Shown: positions 8,320-17,347, numbered from the stretch's first letter. The stretch is 64,000 bases of DNA from RPQJ01 sp963846885 (GCA_963846885.1 CAWJXS010000020.1:186001-250000), one strand, 5' to 3'. The notes: generated by a model not told the origin, from the sequence alone. Made by a program: numbers and translations.

Positions 8320-8949
8320 TCAGTTGGTCGCGGGTGCGGGCGTCGGCGCGGCAGCCGGCGGCGCCGTCGGCGTTGCGAAGTCCACGGTCGGCGGCTTGGC
8401 GATGGCCGCTTCGTTCTCGACCGTGAAGTTGGGCTTCACGTCGTAGCCGAAGATCATCGCGGTGAGGTTCACCGGGAACCTGCGGATGGTGACGTTGTAG
8501 TCCTGCACCGCCTGGATGTAGCGATTGCGCGCGACGGTGATCCGGTTTTCGGTGCCTTCGAGCTGTGCCTGCAGGTCACGGAAGTTCTGGTCCGACTTGA
8601 GCTCGGGGTACCGCTCGACCACGACCATCAGGCGCGACAGCGCGCTGGACAACTCGCCCTGCGCTGCCTGGAACTGTTGCAGCGAGGCGGGGTCATTGGC
8701 ATTGACCTGCGTCTGCGTCGCCTTGGCGCGAGCCTCGGTGACGCCGATGAGCACGGCCTGCTCCTGCGCTGCGAAGCCCTTGACCGTGTTGACGAGGTTG
8801 GGGATCAGGTCGGCGCGGCGCTGGTACTGGTTGACGACTTCCGACCATGCGGACTTCGTGGCTTCGTCCTGCACCTGGATCGTGTTGTAACCGCAACCCG
8901 ACAGCAGCATTGCCGTCACCGCCAGCAGAATCACATGCAAGGCTCGCAT
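8320..8949 (-). CDS. lemA: LemA family lipoprotein
   Basis: The protein is 209 aa from the ATG at 8949, which has AAGGAG about nine bases upstream. A lipobox (MLLSGC, Cys19) follows a short hydrophobic signal. The LemA core is clear: YNTIQVQDEATKSAWSEV, YQRRADLIPNLVNTVKG, ARAKAT, LSRLMVVVERYPELKSDQNF, LEGTENRI, RNRYIQAVQDYN and RRFPVNLTAMIFGY. The helical domain faces the periplasm, and the C-terminus is Pro/Ala-rich. First gene of an operon with two TPM-domain genes. LemA proteins usually travel with TPM or HtpX-type partners; the exact function is not settled. Confidence 0.94.
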   Translation of the reverse strand: MRALHVILLAVTAMLLSGCGYNTIQVQDEATKSAWSEVVNQYQRRADLIPNLVNTVKGFAAQEQAVLIGVTEARAKATQTQVNANDPASLQQFQAAQGELSSALSRLMVVVERYPELKSDQNFRDLQAQLEGTENRITVARNRYIQAVQDYNVTIRRFPVNLTAMIFGYDVKPNFTVENEAAIAKPPTVDFATPTAPPAAAPTPAPATN

Positions 8950-9003
8950 CGGAACTCTCTCCTTAAATGACACCGACCGCCCCACCCCTTCAGGCTGCAG
9001 ACA

Positions 9004-11073
9004 TTACCAGATTCGAACCCTCTGGTCGGGCGGCAGGTAGAGCTGGTCGCCTTCTTTCACGTCGAACGCTGCGACGAATGCAGGCATGTTGCGGACGATT
9101 CCGTTCGCGCGGTATTCGCTCGGGCTGTGCGGATCGGTCTTGAGCCGCTTGCGCAGTTCGTCTTCCCGGTAGTTGCGCGCCCAGACCTGGCCCCAGCCGA
9201 TGAAAAAGCGCTGGTCGCCGGTGTAGCCGTCGAGCACCGGCGCCGGTTTGCCGTCGAGGGCGAGCTGATAGGCCTTGTAGGCCACGGCCAGTCCGGAGAG
9301 GTCGCCGATGTTCTCGCCCAGGGTCAACTGGCCATTGATGTTCATGCCGGGCAGCGGGCTGAACGCCTCGTACTGTTTCACGAGGGCCTTGGCGCGCGCC
9401 TCGAACAATTCATTGTCGGCGGGGGTCCACCAGTCGCGCAGGACGCCCTTGCCGTCGAACTTGCGGCCTTCGTCGTCGAAGCCATGGCTGATCTCGTGAC
9501 CGATCACGGCCCCGATGCCACCGTAATTCACGGCGTCGTCTGCGTTCATGTCGAAGAACGGCGGCTGCAGGATCGCGGCCGGGAACACGATCTCGTTGCC
9601 GAGCGGGTTGTAGTACGCGTTGACCGTCTGCGGCGTCATACCCCATTCGGTCTTGTCGACCGGCTTGCCGACCTTGCGCAACTCGCGCTGCACGTTGACT
9701 TCGCGCGCGCGCAGGACGTTGCCGAGCAGGTCGTCTTTGTGCGTGACCAGGCCGTCGTACTGCTTCCACTGGGTCGGGTAGCCGATCTTGACCGTGAAGT
9801 TGCGTACCTTGTCGTGCGCTTCCTGCTTCGTCGCCGGGCCCATCCACTCCAGCTCATCGATGGAGACGTCGAAAGCCTTGAGCAGGTTCGCGACCAGTTC
9901 GTCCATGCGGGCCTTCGCTGCCGGAGGGAAGTGCCGCTTCACGTACTCCTTGCCCAGCAGGTCGCCGGTGCTGCCCTCGAGTTCCGCCAGGGCTCGCTTC
10001 CAGCGCGGCTTGACCTGCGGGATGCCCGAGAGCGTGCGCGAATAAAAATCGAAATTTTCGTCGACGAACGCCTTGCTCAGGTAAGGCGAATACGCATCGA
10101 TGGTGCGCAGCGTGAGGTAATCCTTCCACGTCGCGAGCGGCACGTCGGTTACCGCCTCGCCGACGGCCTTGAAGTAATCGGGCTGCGCCAGCACGAACTG
10201 GCCCGTGCCCGCCAGCGTCATCTGTTCGAGCCACGTCGACCAGTCGATGCCGGGCGTGGCTTTCTCGGCCGCTTCGACCGTGACGGGGTTGTAGAGCTTC
10301 TGGATATCGCGCATCTCGACAGCCGGCCACGACGCCGTGGCGAGGCGAGTCTCGAACGCCATGAGCTGCTTCGCGACGGCGGCGGAATCCTTGCGGCCTG
10401 TCAGCTTGAAGACGTTGTCGATGTGCTGCTCGTAGGCCGCGCGGATCTCCGCGAACCGCTGCTCCTTGGAGAAGTAATAGTCACGCTCCGGCAAGCCGAG
10501 TCCCGCCTGGAACAACCACAGCGTGTTGACGTCGGGATTCCTGGCGTCGGCAAAGATCTGCGCACCGATCGGGGTGTCGATCATCAGCAACTGCGCGCGC
10601 GACAGGTAGTCGAGCAGTTGCTTGCGGTCCTTGATTGCCGCGATGCGGTCGAGCTCGGGTTGCAGCGGCGTGAGGCCCAGCTTCTCGGCCCGCGCCTCGT
10701 CCATGAAGCTGGCGTAGAAGTCACCGATGATTTGCTGGTCGGAGCCGGTCGGCGCATTTGCGCGCGCCGCTTCTTCGACGATGACGTGCAGGTTCTGCTC
10801 GGCGCCATCGGACAGGACCGTGAAGGCGCCGTAGTTCGACTTGTCGGCCGGGATCTCCGTGTTCTTCAGCCAGGTGCCGTTGACGAACCGGTACAGGTCG
10901 TCCTGCGGCCGCACGCTGCGGTCGAAATTCTTCTGAATCACACCCGAGGCCAGGGCCGGCGCGGCAGCGACGGCCAGAGTCGCCGGGGTGGCAGGGGATT
11001 CCGGAGCTGGCGGCGTGGCGTGGGCCGAGAACGTGATTGCCAGGGCAACGGGCAGGGACCAGCGGAACTGCAT
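9004..11073 (-). CDS. M13 family zinc metallopeptidase (neprilysin/PepO-like), secreted
   Basis: The protein is 689 aa with an N-terminal signal peptide (SLPVALAITFSAHA). The first ~400 residues match the M13 N-terminal domain (RSVRPQDDLYRFVNGTWLKN). The catalytic domain has the zinc motif HEISH (about residue 525, VIGHEISHGFDDEGRKFDG) and the third ligand in GENIGDLSG (~585). It also has the typical NAYYNP and EYRANG...NMPAF motifs near the end. It should act as an endopeptidase on peptides outside the cytoplasm. The ATG has AAGGAG upstream. It is a single gene with its own probable promoter; lemA follows 55 bp downstream. Confidence 0.95.
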   Translation of the reverse strand: MQFRWSLPVALAITFSAHATPPAPESPATPATLAVAAAPALASGVIQKNFDRSVRPQDDLYRFVNGTWLKNTEIPADKSNYGAFTVLSDGAEQNLHVIVEEAARANAPTGSDQQIIGDFYASFMDEARAEKLGLTPLQPELDRIAAIKDRKQLLDYLSRAQLLMIDTPIGAQIFADARNPDVNTLWLFQAGLGLPERDYYFSKEQRFAEIRAAYEQHIDNVFKLTGRKDSAAVAKQLMAFETRLATASWPAVEMRDIQKLYNPVTVEAAEKATPGIDWSTWLEQMTLAGTGQFVLAQPDYFKAVGEAVTDVPLATWKDYLTLRTIDAYSPYLSKAFVDENFDFYSRTLSGIPQVKPRWKRALAELEGSTGDLLGKEYVKRHFPPAAKARMDELVANLLKAFDVSIDELEWMGPATKQEAHDKVRNFTVKIGYPTQWKQYDGLVTHKDDLLGNVLRAREVNVQRELRKVGKPVDKTEWGMTPQTVNAYYNPLGNEIVFPAAILQPPFFDMNADDAVNYGGIGAVIGHEISHGFDDEGRKFDGKGVLRDWWTPADNELFEARAKALVKQYEAFSPLPGMNINGQLTLGENIGDLSGLAVAYKAYQLALDGKPAPVLDGYTGDQRFFIGWGQVWARNYREDELRKRLKTDPHSPSEYRANGIVRNMPAFVAAFDVKEGDQLYLPPDQRVRIW

Positions 11074-11122
11074 GGATCGGACTCCTTGACGGGTACGGCC
11101 GCATGGGGCCGGAAGACAGGCG

Positions 11123-11128
11123 ATTATA
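11123..11128 (-). promoter_or_regulatory. Consensus -10 box (TATAAT) upstream of the M13 peptidase gene
   Basis: The minus strand reads TATAAT at 11128-11123, about 50 bases before the peptidase ATG. It stands out in this GC-rich DNA. No good -35 hexamer is seen 16-18 bases further upstream, so strength and sigma factor are uncertain. Confidence 0.4.
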
Positions 11129-11133
11129 GGGGA

Positions 11134-11247
11134 TCAGCTGCGACCGAGCCTGAGGTGGACGGGCCAGTTGAGACGAACCGTGCCGTCTGCAGGCCAGACC
11201 GTTGCGAGTTCGTCGGCCAGCGCCGGCAACGGGTCGTCACCGGGATT
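11134..11247 (-). pseudogene. Out-of-frame C-terminal tail of the methyltransferase
   Basis: Translation in the shifted frame gives NPGDDPLPALADELATVW, then TVRLNWPVHLRLGRS and a stop. This matches the normal ending of this methyltransferase family and joins the upstream ORF if one base is removed near 11245. Confidence 0.6.
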
Positions 11248-11887
11248 GCGCGTCGCGGTAGCGCTGTACCGACGACCAGGTGGCGAGATAGCCCATGACC
11301 TGCTCCAGCGACCAGTCGGTGACGAGGGTAAACGCCGGCGCACGCTCCTCGGCCCAGGGAAACGGCAAGGTGGTGTAGGCCTCGTCGACGTAGCGACGCT
11401 CCGGTGGCCAGTAAGGTCCGATGACGTCGTAGTAGAACCGGTCCAGCGCCGCATCGACCTGTGGATTCGCGCGAAACTTCTCATAAGTCCACACGGCGAG
11501 CACGCCGCCTGGTTGCAGCACGCGACGGCATTCCGCGTAGAAGCGATCGAAGTCGAACCAGTGCACGGCCTGTGCCGCGGCGACCAGCGCCACCGACTGG
11601 TCCGGCACGGGCAGTTGCTCCGCCATCGCGCACTGGTAGCTCACCCGTGGATGCGGCTGTGCACGCTCGAGTTGCGCGCGACTCCCGTCCACTGCGAGAA
11701 CCGCGTCGAAGTGCGCTGCGAGCGCGACGGCTGCCTGCCCGTTGCCGGTGGCGCAGTCGACCGCAAGCGTGCGCGCTGGCGCGCGCGACGCGATCCATTC
11801 GAGCAGTTCGGGTGGATAGCCCGGCCGATAGCGGCTGTAGTCCGCTGCTTGCCGCGAAAAGTGATCCTTGAACATGTGTGCGGTCAT
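11237..11887 (-). CDS. Class I SAM-dependent methyltransferase with C-terminal frameshift
   Basis: The protein is 216 aa with a Methyltransf_11-like fold. It begins FKDHFSRQAADYSRYRPGYP, has the SAM-binding motif VDCATGNGQAAVALA (~43-57), then D67-like acidic loop VDGSRAQLE, and RVLQPGGVLAVWTY. The reading frame stops after SSVQRYRDAQSR, but the usual family ending (NPGDDPLPALADELATVWP...RLNWPVHLRLGR) is encoded immediately downstream in another frame, reaching a stop at 11134. A single extra base near 11243-11247 explains this. Substrate unknown. Either a real mutation or a sequence error; most of the catalytic core is unaffected. Confidence 0.8.
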   Translation of the reverse strand: MTAHMFKDHFSRQAADYSRYRPGYPPELLEWIASRAPARTLAVDCATGNGQAAVALAAHFDAVLAVDGSRAQLERAQPHPRVSYQCAMAEQLPVPDQSVALVAAAQAVHWFDFDRFYAECRRVLQPGGVLAVWTYEKFRANPQVDAALDRFYYDVIGPYWPPERRYVDEAYTTLPFPWAEERAPAFTLVTDWSLEQVMGYLATWSSVQRYRDAQSR

Positions 11888-11970
11888 CGGCTGCGATCGT
11901 GCAGGAGGCCGCCACGCGCTGCAATGCGCGCGGCGTACAATGCGCGCCTGCTCTTTCGTGGGTGCCCGCC

Positions 11971-12408
11971 GTGAATGGAATCGAAGTCGTCGACATCGCC
12001 CATGCGATCCAGCTCGCGCTTGCGCCGGTGTTCCTGCTCTCGGGCATCTGGGTGTTCCTGGGCGTGCTGGCGAGCCGGCTGGCCCGCATCGTCGATCGCG
12101 CCCGCGGCATGGAAAAGGAATTGCGCCTGTCAGAGGCGCGTGATCCCGAGCAGGTCCGCAACCAGTTGCGCGCCCTCGCGCGCCGCGCGCGCTACATCAA
12201 CATCGCCATCACGCTGGGCACGGTGGCTGCGCTGCTCGTCGCCATCGTGATCGCACTGGTGTTCTCCAGCACGTTCATCCCGCTCAACCTCGCAGTCCCG
12301 CTGGCCCTGCTCTTCGTGCTGGCGATGGCTGCGCTGGTCGCGGCGTTCGTGAGCTTCTTGATCGAGGTGCGGGTCGCGATCGCGGTGCTGCGCATCGGCG
12401 ACGCCTAG
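11971..12408 (+). CDS. DUF2721 family membrane protein
   Basis: The protein is 145 aa from the GTG at 11971 (NGIEVVDIAHAIQLALAPVFLLSG). Three hydrophobic segments are visible: ~10-35 (LALAPVFLLSGIWVFLGVL), ~75-100 (INIAITLGTVAALLVAIVIALVF) and ~108-135. A charged helix lies between the first two (RLARIVDRARGMEKEL...VRNQLRALARRARYI). This arrangement is typical of DUF2721, an inner-membrane family of unknown function. A TACAAT box at 11936-11941 may be its -10 element. Its stop codon overlaps the convergent amidohydrolase stop (shared CTAG). Confidence 0.85.
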   Translation: MNGIEVVDIAHAIQLALAPVFLLSGIWVFLGVLASRLARIVDRARGMEKELRLSEARDPEQVRNQLRALARRARYINIAITLGTVAALLVAIVIALVFSSTFIPLNLAVPLALLFVLAMAALVAAFVSFLIEVRVAIAVLRIGDA

Positions 12409-14120
12409 CGTCGCTCGAACACCGGCTGGCCGCCGACGTAGGTCATGTCGACCTGCACGGCGTGTATCGCGAGCGGATCGATGGCGAACAGGTTGCGGCT
12501 GAGCACGACGAGGTCGGCCAGCTTTCCCGGTGCGATCGTGCCGCGACGCCCCTCGTCGTGCAGCAGGTACGCGCCAGCCGCGGTGTACGCCGTGATCGCC
12601 TCGGGCAACGTGACGCGCTCCGCCGGAATCCACGACTCGTCTTGCGCGCCTGCCGGAGTCTTGCCGCCAGGGTAGCGACGCGTCACCGCAGTCTCGATGC
12701 CCTCGAGCGGGTTCACACCCGTGACCGGCCAATCCGAGCCCCACGCCACCACCGCGCCCGCGTCGAGCAAAGACCGTGTGCGATAACGCACGCTGCGCTC
12801 GGGACCGAACATCTTCGGCCCAAACACGGTCTCCCACGGATCGCCACGATTCCACGCGGGCGACATGTTCGCGACCACGCCCAGTTCGCGGAAACGCTGT
12901 AGCTCCGCTGCATCGATCAGCGCCAGGTGCGCCAGCGTGTGGCGCGAGTCGCGCGGTCCGTTCTGCTGGCGCGCAGCAGCAAACGCCGAAAATGCGGTGC
13001 GCACGGCGCTGTCGCCCAGCGCATGCACGTGCACCTGGAAGCCTTCCCGGTCGAGCCGCACCACCAGGCGTTCGAGTCGCGCGGGGTCGAAGAACAGCTT
13101 GCCGTAGCCGAAACGCTCGGGTTCGTCGCTGTAGGGCTGCAGCAGCGCAACCGTGTGCGAACCGTAGGCACCGTCGAGCACGAACTTGACGCAGTCCGCG
13201 GCGACGCCGGTACCCTCGAACGCGCGGCGTCGCGCCACCATCGCCGCCAGTTGGGCGTCGTCGTCCTGGGCGTGGTCGAAGTGCTGGCACAGACGGGCGC
13301 GCATCTGCAGGCGACCCTGCTGCGCGAGCGCCGCGTACGCATCGGCGACGGGAGGCCGCACGGATGCGTCCGCGAACGCGGTGATGCCGTTGCGGTGCAT
13401 TTCCCGCAGGGAGGCCGCCAGGTCGTCGGCCATCTCGGCCGTCGTGAGCGGGGGCAGGACGCCGCGCATGAGTTCCATGGCCGCTTCCTGCAGTACACCT
13501 GTTGCGTTGACCCGCAGCGTCGCGCTCGATGCGGCCGTTTTCGGGGTCGGCGTCTGGTTCGTGATTCCTGCAGCGCGGAGGGCCGCGGAGTTGACCCACG
13601 CCATGTGCAGCGAATTGTTGGTGAGAAAGGCGGGCCGGTCGGGCACGGCCGCGTCGAGCATCGCACGCGTCGGCTGGCCGCTCGGCAGGAAGGCCGCTTC
13701 GTGCCAACCCGTGCCGACGATCCACGACTTGCCGGGGTGCGCCTTGGCGAAGGCGCGGATGCGATCGACGATTTCCGTCTGCGACTGCAGGCCGCCCACA
13801 TTCAGTTGCGTTTCGCTGTTGGGCGCCATGCTCGGATGCACGTGCGAGTCCTGGAAACCCGGCAGCAGCATGCGACCGGCGAGATCGACGACGCGCGTCG
13901 CGGACCCGACGTAGGCGCGGGCAGTCCGGTCGTCGCCCACGTAGACGATGCGCTCGCCACTCACCGCGACGGCCGTCGCCCATGAGCGGACCGCATCGAC
14001 CGTATAGACCGAACCGTTGACGAAGACGACGTCGGCTGGCTTCTTCTCGGAAGTTGCAGCGACTGCCGTGCCCGCCGCCAGACACGCAAGCAGCAGCGGC
14101 AACAACGAGCGCAGGCTCAT
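12405..14120 (-). CDS. Secreted amidohydrolase (YtcJ-like metal-dependent hydrolase)
   Basis: The protein is 571 aa from the ATG at 14120, with GAGGAAA upstream. A signal peptide (LRSLLPLLLACLAAGTAVAAT) is followed by an amidohydrolase_3 fold. The metal-binding DSHVHP lies at ~90 after the VDLAGRMLLPGFQ strand, VHVHALGDSAVR follows near 360, and the late metal/catalytic Asp lies in WGSDWPVTGVNPLEG (~463). The C-terminal GTIAPGKLADLVVLS returns to the beta-sandwich. Close relatives include N-substituted formamide deformylase and YtcJ; the substrate cannot be assigned. The export signal means it probably acts in the periplasm. Confidence 0.9.
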   Translation of the reverse strand: MSLRSLLPLLLACLAAGTAVAATSEKKPADVVFVNGSVYTVDAVRSWATAVAVSGERIVYVGDDRTARAYVGSATRVVDLAGRMLLPGFQDSHVHPSMAPNSETQLNVGGLQSQTEIVDRIRAFAKAHPGKSWIVGTGWHEAAFLPSGQPTRAMLDAAVPDRPAFLTNNSLHMAWVNSAALRAAGITNQTPTPKTAASSATLRVNATGVLQEAAMELMRGVLPPLTTAEMADDLAASLREMHRNGITAFADASVRPPVADAYAALAQQGRLQMRARLCQHFDHAQDDDAQLAAMVARRRAFEGTGVAADCVKFVLDGAYGSHTVALLQPYSDEPERFGYGKLFFDPARLERLVVRLDREGFQVHVHALGDSAVRTAFSAFAAARQQNGPRDSRHTLAHLALIDAAELQRFRELGVVANMSPAWNRGDPWETVFGPKMFGPERSVRYRTRSLLDAGAVVAWGSDWPVTGVNPLEGIETAVTRRYPGGKTPAGAQDESWIPAERVTLPEAITAYTAAGAYLLHDEGRRGTIAPGKLADLVVLSRNLFAIDPLAIHAVQVDMTYVGGQPVFERR

Positions 14121-14155
14121 GAGCGTTTCCTCGCGGTCAGACTGCAGTGCGCGCG

Positions 14156-15292
14156 TCAGGCGCGCTCGAAGCACGCGACGGTTTCCACGTGCTCTGTATA
14201 AGGCATCAGGTTGAATGCGCTCAAGTCCGCGAGGCGCAGGGTGCCCGCAGCGGTCAGTTGCGCGGTGTCGGCCAGGAACGAGGCCAGGCCGCAACTGACG
14301 TAGATGAACCGCTGCGGCGGGTGCTCGAGCAATTGCGCCTTGAGTTCCTGGTCGAGCCCCTTGCGCGGCGGATCCGCGATGACGACGTCGGCTCCTGTTG
14401 CGATCGCGGCGTTCGCGGCGGCCGGCCCCGCGACAACCTGCACCTTCGCACGAACCTCCGCGTCGAGCGCTGCGAGTCCGAGCGCCAGGCCCCGCAACGA
14501 CTGGGGCGCGACTTCGTTCATGTCGATGCGCTGGATACGATCGAGCAAGGAAAGTCCTATGGCACCTACGCCGGCATAGAACTCCGCCACGGCGGCGCCC
14601 GCCGGCACACGCTCGCGCACGTGCTCGACGATGCGTCCTGCGATCTCGAGGTTGTTCTGCCCGAACGCGCCCGGCGGATAGTGAATCGCTGCGCCGCCGA
14701 AATGTTCGACGACGCTCTCCGGGCCGCACCAGCGCTCGAAGTGCGGGCCCAGGATGGCGTTGGTCCGCTCGGACTGCGAGTTGAACCAGAGGCTGTGCAG
14801 TTCGTCACCGAGACGGTCGCGTATCAGCTCGAGCGCAGCGGCCAGGGGCTCTGCGGTGGCCGCATTACCGACCAGCACCACCTGCGCGGTCCCCGACGCA
14901 CGCTCGACGACCACTTGCAGGTAGCGCGCGATGCCACGATGCGTCGATTCGACGTACGGCGCCACGTCGGCATCGATCAGCGCGCGGCGCACGACGGCGG
15001 CGACACGGTTGATCAGCGGGTCGTGGATCACGCAGTTCGGAATCGTGACGACGCGATGCGAGCCGAGCTCGAACATGCCCAGTTTCGGCGCGCCCGGCCG
15101 CCCGCGGATCGCCAGGCGCGCCCGTTGACGGAAGCCAGTGGACGCACCAGTGCACACCGGCACGGACTGGATGCCATGCGCTGCGGCAAGAGCCTCGAGT
15201 GCGTGGAGCGCTGCGGGTGCAATGCCCGGCTCGCCGAAGCGGGGGCAGCCCGGGCACGGCGGTCGATGCGAACATTCGAGGAAGGCTGTCAA
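14156..15292 (-). CDS. TrmA/RumA-type RNA (uracil-5-)-methyltransferase family protein
   Basis: The protein is 378 aa. It has an iron-sulfur ligand set like RlmD/RumA enzymes (C7, C13-x2-C16 and C87 in PNCVIH) but no N-terminal TRAM domain. SAM motifs: EFYAGVGAIGLSLLD, then VVIADPPRKGLD. The catalytic nucleophile is Cys334 in YVSCGLASF and the general base is Glu370 in EHVET. It should transfer methyl groups to C5 of a uridine in rRNA or tRNA; which base is unknown. It reads from a TTG with no clear Shine-Dalgarno sequence, so the start may be slightly off. Confidence 0.88.
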   Translation of the reverse strand: MTAFLECSHRPPCPGCPRFGEPGIAPAALHALEALAAAHGIQSVPVCTGASTGFRQRARLAIRGRPGAPKLGMFELGSHRVVTIPNCVIHDPLINRVAAVVRRALIDADVAPYVESTHRGIARYLQVVVERASGTAQVVLVGNAATAEPLAAALELIRDRLGDELHSLWFNSQSERTNAILGPHFERWCGPESVVEHFGGAAIHYPPGAFGQNNLEIAGRIVEHVRERVPAGAAVAEFYAGVGAIGLSLLDRIQRIDMNEVAPQSLRGLALGLAALDAEVRAKVQVVAGPAAANAAIATGADVVIADPPRKGLDQELKAQLLEHPPQRFIYVSCGLASFLADTAQLTAAGTLRLADLSAFNLMPYTEHVETVACFERA

Positions 15293-15332
15293 TGGCGTGG
15301 GGGCTGATTTTTAGTTCGTAACCGCCGCCACG

Positions 15333-15527
15333 CTAGTCTCCGCCGCCGTCACCGTCGCCGCCGCCATCCGGGTCGCCATTTTTATGCCGAGACCCCGAGT
15401 CAGAGCTCGCCCCGCCCCCGCCTCCGGAGTCGCCGGATTGGTCGGCACGTTGCCTCTCTCGCCGCGACCGCCGGAGCAACGCCAGCGCGAGTATCGCCAC
15501 GACCAGGATGACTATAGCGATCTTCAT
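15333..15527 (-). CDS. Small single-pass membrane protein with Gly/Asp-rich tail
   Basis: The protein is 64 aa. An N-terminal transmembrane helix (KIAIVILVVAILALALL) precedes a basic stretch (RRSRRERQR) and a low-complexity tail of Gly, Ser and Asp. AGGAG lies about ten bases before the ATG, which supports real translation. Not recognised as a named family. It lies 40 bp upstream of the TrmA-type gene on the same strand. Confidence 0.6.
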   Translation of the reverse strand: MKIAIVILVVAILALALLRRSRRERQRADQSGDSGGGGGASSDSGSRHKNGDPDGGGDGDGGGD

Positions 15528-15616
15528 GCGGCGTCTTCTCCTATGTCTATCACGCCCGCGAGCCAGCGTCCGGCAGGCGTGATGATACCCACTGCAAGGA
15601 CGGTAGCCGTCAGTCG

Positions 15617-16108
15617 CTACTTGGCGCTATCGGGCAGGGTGCCGCACATGCCACCGATGATCAGCCAAGCGTTGCCGACCTTCATCCATGTGTGCGTGAT
15701 CTTCGATTCCTTGCCCTTGCCCTCGACCCTGCCATCCGGGAAGGTGTCCACACGCGTGAATCGATAGTGCACGACTACGACGTTACCGAAGTCCTCGGCG
15801 CCTTCGCGTGTGAGGTTCGAGTCAACCTTGATCCGCTTGTCTCGAACCTCACGAACCCAATCGCCGATGGATGCCTTGCGCTTGGGGTGGTCCTGACCGC
15901 ATGGCCAGCCGATGAATCTGTCGTGCCAGAGGGAAACATAGCTTTCGACGTCCCCCTCTTTGACGAACCTCCAGTAGTCGGCCTCCCGGTCCCATACCTG
16001 CGACACACTATTGGACTCGGGCTGCGGCGACATGATCGAGTCGGCGGCCAATTGACCGCCACTGGCTGCAAGCCCTAGCAACAGGAAGGCGAGGATTTTA
16101 CGAATCAC
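15617..16108 (-). CDS. Secreted SnoaL/DUF4440-like (NTF2-fold) protein
   Basis: The protein is 163 aa from the GTG at 16108 (GGGAG seven bases upstream), with a signal peptide (IRKILAFLLLGLAASGGQLAA). The mature part has the NTF2-like pattern: READYWRFVKEGDVESYVSLWHDRFIGWP early, VVVVHYRFTRVDTFPDG in the middle and SKITHTWMKVGNAWLIIGG at the end. Such domains bind small molecules or serve as enzyme scaffolds; no catalytic role can be assigned. A reading from 16126 adds six residues but has no ribosome-binding site. Confidence 0.75.
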   Translation of the reverse strand: MIRKILAFLLLGLAASGGQLAADSIMSPQPESNSVSQVWDREADYWRFVKEGDVESYVSLWHDRFIGWPCGQDHPKRKASIGDWVREVRDKRIKVDSNLTREGAEDFGNVVVVHYRFTRVDTFPDGRVEGKGKESKITHTWMKVGNAWLIIGGMCGTLPDSAK

Positions 16109-16162
16109 TGCAGTTCTCCCAGGCACATCTCAGGTGGCGGTGGTGACATTGGTCTTGCTGGA

Positions 16163-17167
16163 TCAGAAGGCGTGGGTCCGCAAATGTCGCCTGAAGAAGA
16201 CAACGACTGCGGCATTCATCGTCTGGTGCCAACGCTCGCGATCGAACCCGTCGGGATCCGTGCAGAGCTTTGGCTCGGCTCTTTCGAATTCCGGCGGGCA
16301 CGGCGTCAGGAAGGCAAAATGGCCTGCACCCTTGGCGATGCGGTACTCGGGTGGCGGCGCGAGCGCCACCCGAATGGCCTCGACGTGGTCGAGTGCAACA
16401 CCGTCGCCTCCAAGTTCTGATGCCCACAATTGCACGGGAATGCGCACTTTGCGTACACCCGCCGTGTCGAACAGGTTCAGCGGATCGACCACGACGATCG
16501 CTCGCACGCGCGGGTCGGCTTGCGGCCGGATCTGGGCGCCGTCAACGTCCAGCTGGCGGCACAAGGACACGACAAAAGACCACCAGGGACTGCAGAAGCG
16601 CTTGGCGCTGGCCGCGACGGCAGGCGTGGCACCCGCCAACGCGAGCGCCGTATACCCACCCCGGGAAAAGCCGAAGACGCCGATCGCTGCGCGGTCGAGC
16701 TGTTGACTGTGCGGCCAGTGCGACAGCATGAACGAAAGCACCCTGCTCACGTCGCGAGGCCGTGACTCGAAGATGTGCAACTGCTGGGCCGCCCCGTCAT
16801 CGCCGAAGGAATCGCCGGGGTGATTCAAGGAGACGACGACGAAGCCTGCGTCGGCCAGCGCAGAAGCCGTATCGTGGTGGCCGAGAAATGACCCACCCTG
16901 TCCATGCGAAATAACGATCAGCGGCAGCGAACGGCCGGCAACGGCGCAGTTCCTGGTTCCGCGAATGACGTAAGGGCCCAGTTGCGACGTAACCGGCGCG
17001 TCAGCGCACGGACTCCAGACAATCGCGCTGATCTCCGGATCGCCGCTGGACGCCGGCACCTTGAGCGTCTGATAGCCGGCCCCAAGAGCACCTCGCGCAA
17101 TGCCAAGCAGCAACAGCAGCAAGGCTGCAGCCGCAAGTTTCGAATCGAAGCTGGTTCGGGTAACCAT
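16163..17167 (-). CDS. Secreted alpha/beta hydrolase (dienelactone hydrolase/PAF-acetylhydrolase-like)
   Basis: The protein is 334 aa with a signal peptide (AAAALLLLLLGIARGALGA). The alpha/beta-hydrolase features are PLIVISHGQGGSFLGHHDTA (oxyanion region), the nucleophile elbow GFSRG with Ser168, an acid candidate in VVVDPLNLF, and a His in KGAGHFAFL (~286). The overall pattern (HGQGG..., LNHPGDS, RPRDVSRVL) resembles periplasmic dienelactone hydrolase-family proteins annotated as alpha/beta hydrolases. Substrate unknown. Two Cys pairs (C54/C74, C192/C203) could form disulfides outside the cytoplasm. Confidence 0.85.
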   Translation of the reverse strand: MVTRTSFDSKLAAAALLLLLLGIARGALGAGYQTLKVPASSGDPEISAIVWSPCADAPVTSQLGPYVIRGTRNCAVAGRSLPLIVISHGQGGSFLGHHDTASALADAGFVVVSLNHPGDSFGDDGAAQQLHIFESRPRDVSRVLSFMLSHWPHSQQLDRAAIGVFGFSRGGYTALALAGATPAVAASAKRFCSPWWSFVVSLCRQLDVDGAQIRPQADPRVRAIVVVDPLNLFDTAGVRKVRIPVQLWASELGGDGVALDHVEAIRVALAPPPEYRIAKGAGHFAFLTPCPPEFERAEPKLCTDPDGFDRERWHQTMNAAVVVFFRRHLRTHAF

Positions 17168-17245
17168 CGGTTGCGCCCAAGTATCGGCCCTACGCCAGCA
17201 GAATTGTGGCTGACCGTGCGAATGGATCGCGTTGGCACCCGGCCA

Positions 17246-17278
17246 AAGAAAAAGGCCCCGGGCTTTGAACCCGGGGCC
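17246..17278 (-). terminator. Rho-independent terminator for the small gene at 17348-17545
   Basis: A 9-bp perfect GC stem (GGCCCCGGG 17254-17262 / CCCGGGGCC 17270-17278, 7-base loop) is followed on the minus strand by TTTTTCTTT. Position and orientation fit the end of the 65-aa minus-strand gene. Confidence 0.85.
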
Positions 17279-17347
17279 GAGAAGGCGGACTTTGGTCGAA
17301 GGGGAAGGGAAAAAGTCCGCCAGGGGAACCTTGGGCTGGAGCCTGCC

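Noticed and set aside
12130..14085. 651-codon minus-strand ORF within the amidohydrolase
   Set aside because: Arg-rich shadow in a different frame; the amidohydrolase frame has full motifs and a signal peptide.
15361..15460. GC-rich low-complexity stretch that could be a regulatory repeat
   Set aside because: It encodes the Gly/Asp tail of the small membrane protein and shows no palindromic structure.
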